5,391 nucleotides of DNA from contig CATPCK010000339.1 of the NCBI GenBank assembly GCA_955652655.1, positions 1-5,391 on the forward strand. The letters run 5' to 3'. Made by a program: the position numbers and the translations under genes. Of this stretch, positions 4,475-5,391 are shown in pieces. The first letter of the stretch is position 1; each line of letters begins with the position of its first letter. This DNA is from an uncultured Ktedonobacteraceae bacterium (GTDB lineage Bacteria; Chloroflexota; Ktedonobacteria; Ktedonobacterales; Ktedonobacteraceae). A model generated the notes under the pieces. That model did no database searches, had not been told where the DNA came from, and saw only the letters and a list, made by a program, of their open reading frames with translations.

Positions 4475-5391
4475 ATGTCACTACGAGAAGCTATTGAGAG
4501 CTATCACGAGCTCCTGACCGACGAGCTGGCCGGTGAGTCCTTTCAACAGCTCGAAGATCAGCAGCGCCGGCGTGGACTTTTCTTCGGCGGGCGGCCGCTC
4601 TGCTCGGTGCTTCGCCCACGCTTTATGACGCCTGAACAGTATCGTTTTCTTCAGTCGCGCGTGCACCTGTTGCTGCGGGCCTTCGACAAGGCATACGTAA
4701 CTGCGGTGGCAGATAAGGACTTTCGCTCCCAGTTCGGCCTGCTTGACTGGGAAGAGGAACTTGTGCAGTATTCGCCTGGCTTTCGTGATCCCAGCCCCAC
4801 CTCTCGCGTGGATACGTTTTTCGTCACCGGGCGCGGCGGCTTACGCCTGACGGAGTACAATGCCGACACACCGGCCAGCCCGGCCTATAACGATGCCCTC
4901 TCGGATATGACCTACGGCCTGCCAGTGATGCGCGAGTTCTTGCGCCGCTACGAGGTTCGCCCATTGCCAGCGCGCCACAGCGTCCTGCATACCCTGATTG
5001 ACGCCTACCAGCAGTGGGGCAATAGCCACGAGGCACCGCGTATCGCCATTCTTGACTGGCGCGAAGTACCTAGCTTTAGCGAGTTCGTGCTGTTCGCGGA
5101 ATACTTCAAGTCGCAGGGGCTAGAGTGCATCATTACCGATCCACGCGAGGTGGAGTATACCAATGGTCGCCTCGTCGCAGGTGACTTCCATATCACGCTT
5201 ATTTACAAGCGCGTGCTCATCAGCGAACTGATCGAACGAGGCGGCATGGATCATCCTGTCGTGCGTGCTGTACGCGATGGAGCAGTATGTATGGTCAATC
5301 CATTCCGCTGTAAAATCCTGCATAAAAAAGCCAGCCTGGCGGTTTTAAGCGACGAGCGCAACGCCAGGCTCTTCAGCGCCGCAGAGCGGGA
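4475..5391 (+). CDS. Circularly permuted ATP-grasp / glutathionylspermidine-synthase-like protein, 3' end cut by window
   Basis: 305 complete codons run to the window edge without a stop, starting MSLREAIESYHELL. An N-terminal helical part (about 1-75) precedes RVDTFFVTGRGGLRLTEYN (111-129) and ADTPASPAYNDAL (130-142), resembling the substrate-binding segments of circularly permuted ATP-grasp proteins. A Rossmann-like segment begins at RIAILDWREVPSFSEF (about 189-204) and includes LIYKRVLISELIERGG. VNPFRCKILHKKASLAVL (to about 290) is the part that normally leads into the ATP-grasp core, so K284 or K285 may contact nucleotide. Most of the catalytic ATP-grasp core is therefore outside the window and cannot be checked. 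The family call comes from motif layout and is moderately sure. As a second, differently built ligase in the operon, it probably makes another amide bond in the same product. A hypothetical protein of another fold cannot be excluded. Confidence 0.68.
   Translation, partial: MSLREAIESYHELLTDELAGESFQQLEDQQRRRGLFFGGRPLCSVLRPRFMTPEQYRFLQSRVHLLLRAFDKAYVTAVADKDFRSQFGLLDWEEELVQYSPGFRDPSPTSRVDTFFVTGRGGLRLTEYNADTPASPAYNDALSDMTYGLPVMREFLRRYEVRPLPARHSVLHTLIDAYQQWGNSHEAPRIAILDWREVPSFSEFVLFAEYFKSQGLECIITDPREVEYTNGRLVAGDFHITLIYKRVLISELIERGGMDHPVVRAVRDGAVCMVNPFRCKILHKKASLAVLSDERNARLFSAAER

Noticed and set aside
5324..5346. A6-GCCAGCCTGGC-GG-TTTT, which looks like a bidirectional terminator
   Set aside because: It lies within the open third gene in a conserved-looking stretch. 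With a usable loop the stem is only 4 bp, so it is probably coding coincidence.
1..5391. CRISPR array, tRNA, rRNA or transposase gene
   Set aside because: No regularly spaced repeats, no tRNA cloverleaf or rRNA-like stretch, and no transposase-like protein seen on either strand.

Overview
The window reads as a piece of a bacterial chromosome with moderate GC content. It has two genes on the minus strand (left), a 541-base divergent intergenic region, and a three-gene plus-strand operon (right) that runs off the window. The lineage is uncertain. My best guess is a Chloroflexota bacterium, perhaps Ktedonobacteria. That rests only on overall sequence feel, a single-membrane style secreted lytic transglycosylase, and intergenic hairpins of the 'ggcgacc-gcaag-ggtcgcc' kind, not on any marker gene.

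Left part (1-1061, minus): the first 353 codons of a ComM/YifB-type Mg-chelatase-like AAA+ ATPase, with Walker A and Walker B present. It has a good ribosome binding site and a plausible promoter whose spacer holds a small palindrome. The 328-base gap up to 1389 has no convincing gene. It holds a near-perfect 51-base hairpin with 24-base arms and a diverged partial copy of one arm 71 bases further on. At 1390-2133 (minus) lies a complete secreted LysM plus SLT-domain lytic transglycosylase (247 aa).

Middle (2134-2674): non-coding. It contains a 99-base element with 13/14 terminal inverted repeats and CTAG at both ends, resembling a miniature transposable element. It also contains a 9-bp hyphenated palindrome, a sigma-70-like promoter, and a tandem pair of CACGTG-centred boxes just upstream of a perfect TATAAT.

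Right part (2675-5391, plus): three co-directional genes. They encode a short alpha/beta-hydrolase-fold esterase (COG4947-like), a RimK-like ATP-grasp ligase 16 bases downstream, and, after an 86-base spacer with a hairpin, the N-terminal 305 residues of a protein resembling circularly permuted ATP-grasp / glutathionylspermidine-synthase-like enzymes. Two different ATP-dependent carboxylate-amine ligase folds next to a hydrolase suggest a small pathway that builds, and perhaps trims or transfers, an amide- or peptide-linked small molecule. The product cannot be read from the sequence. This operon is the most interesting object in the window.
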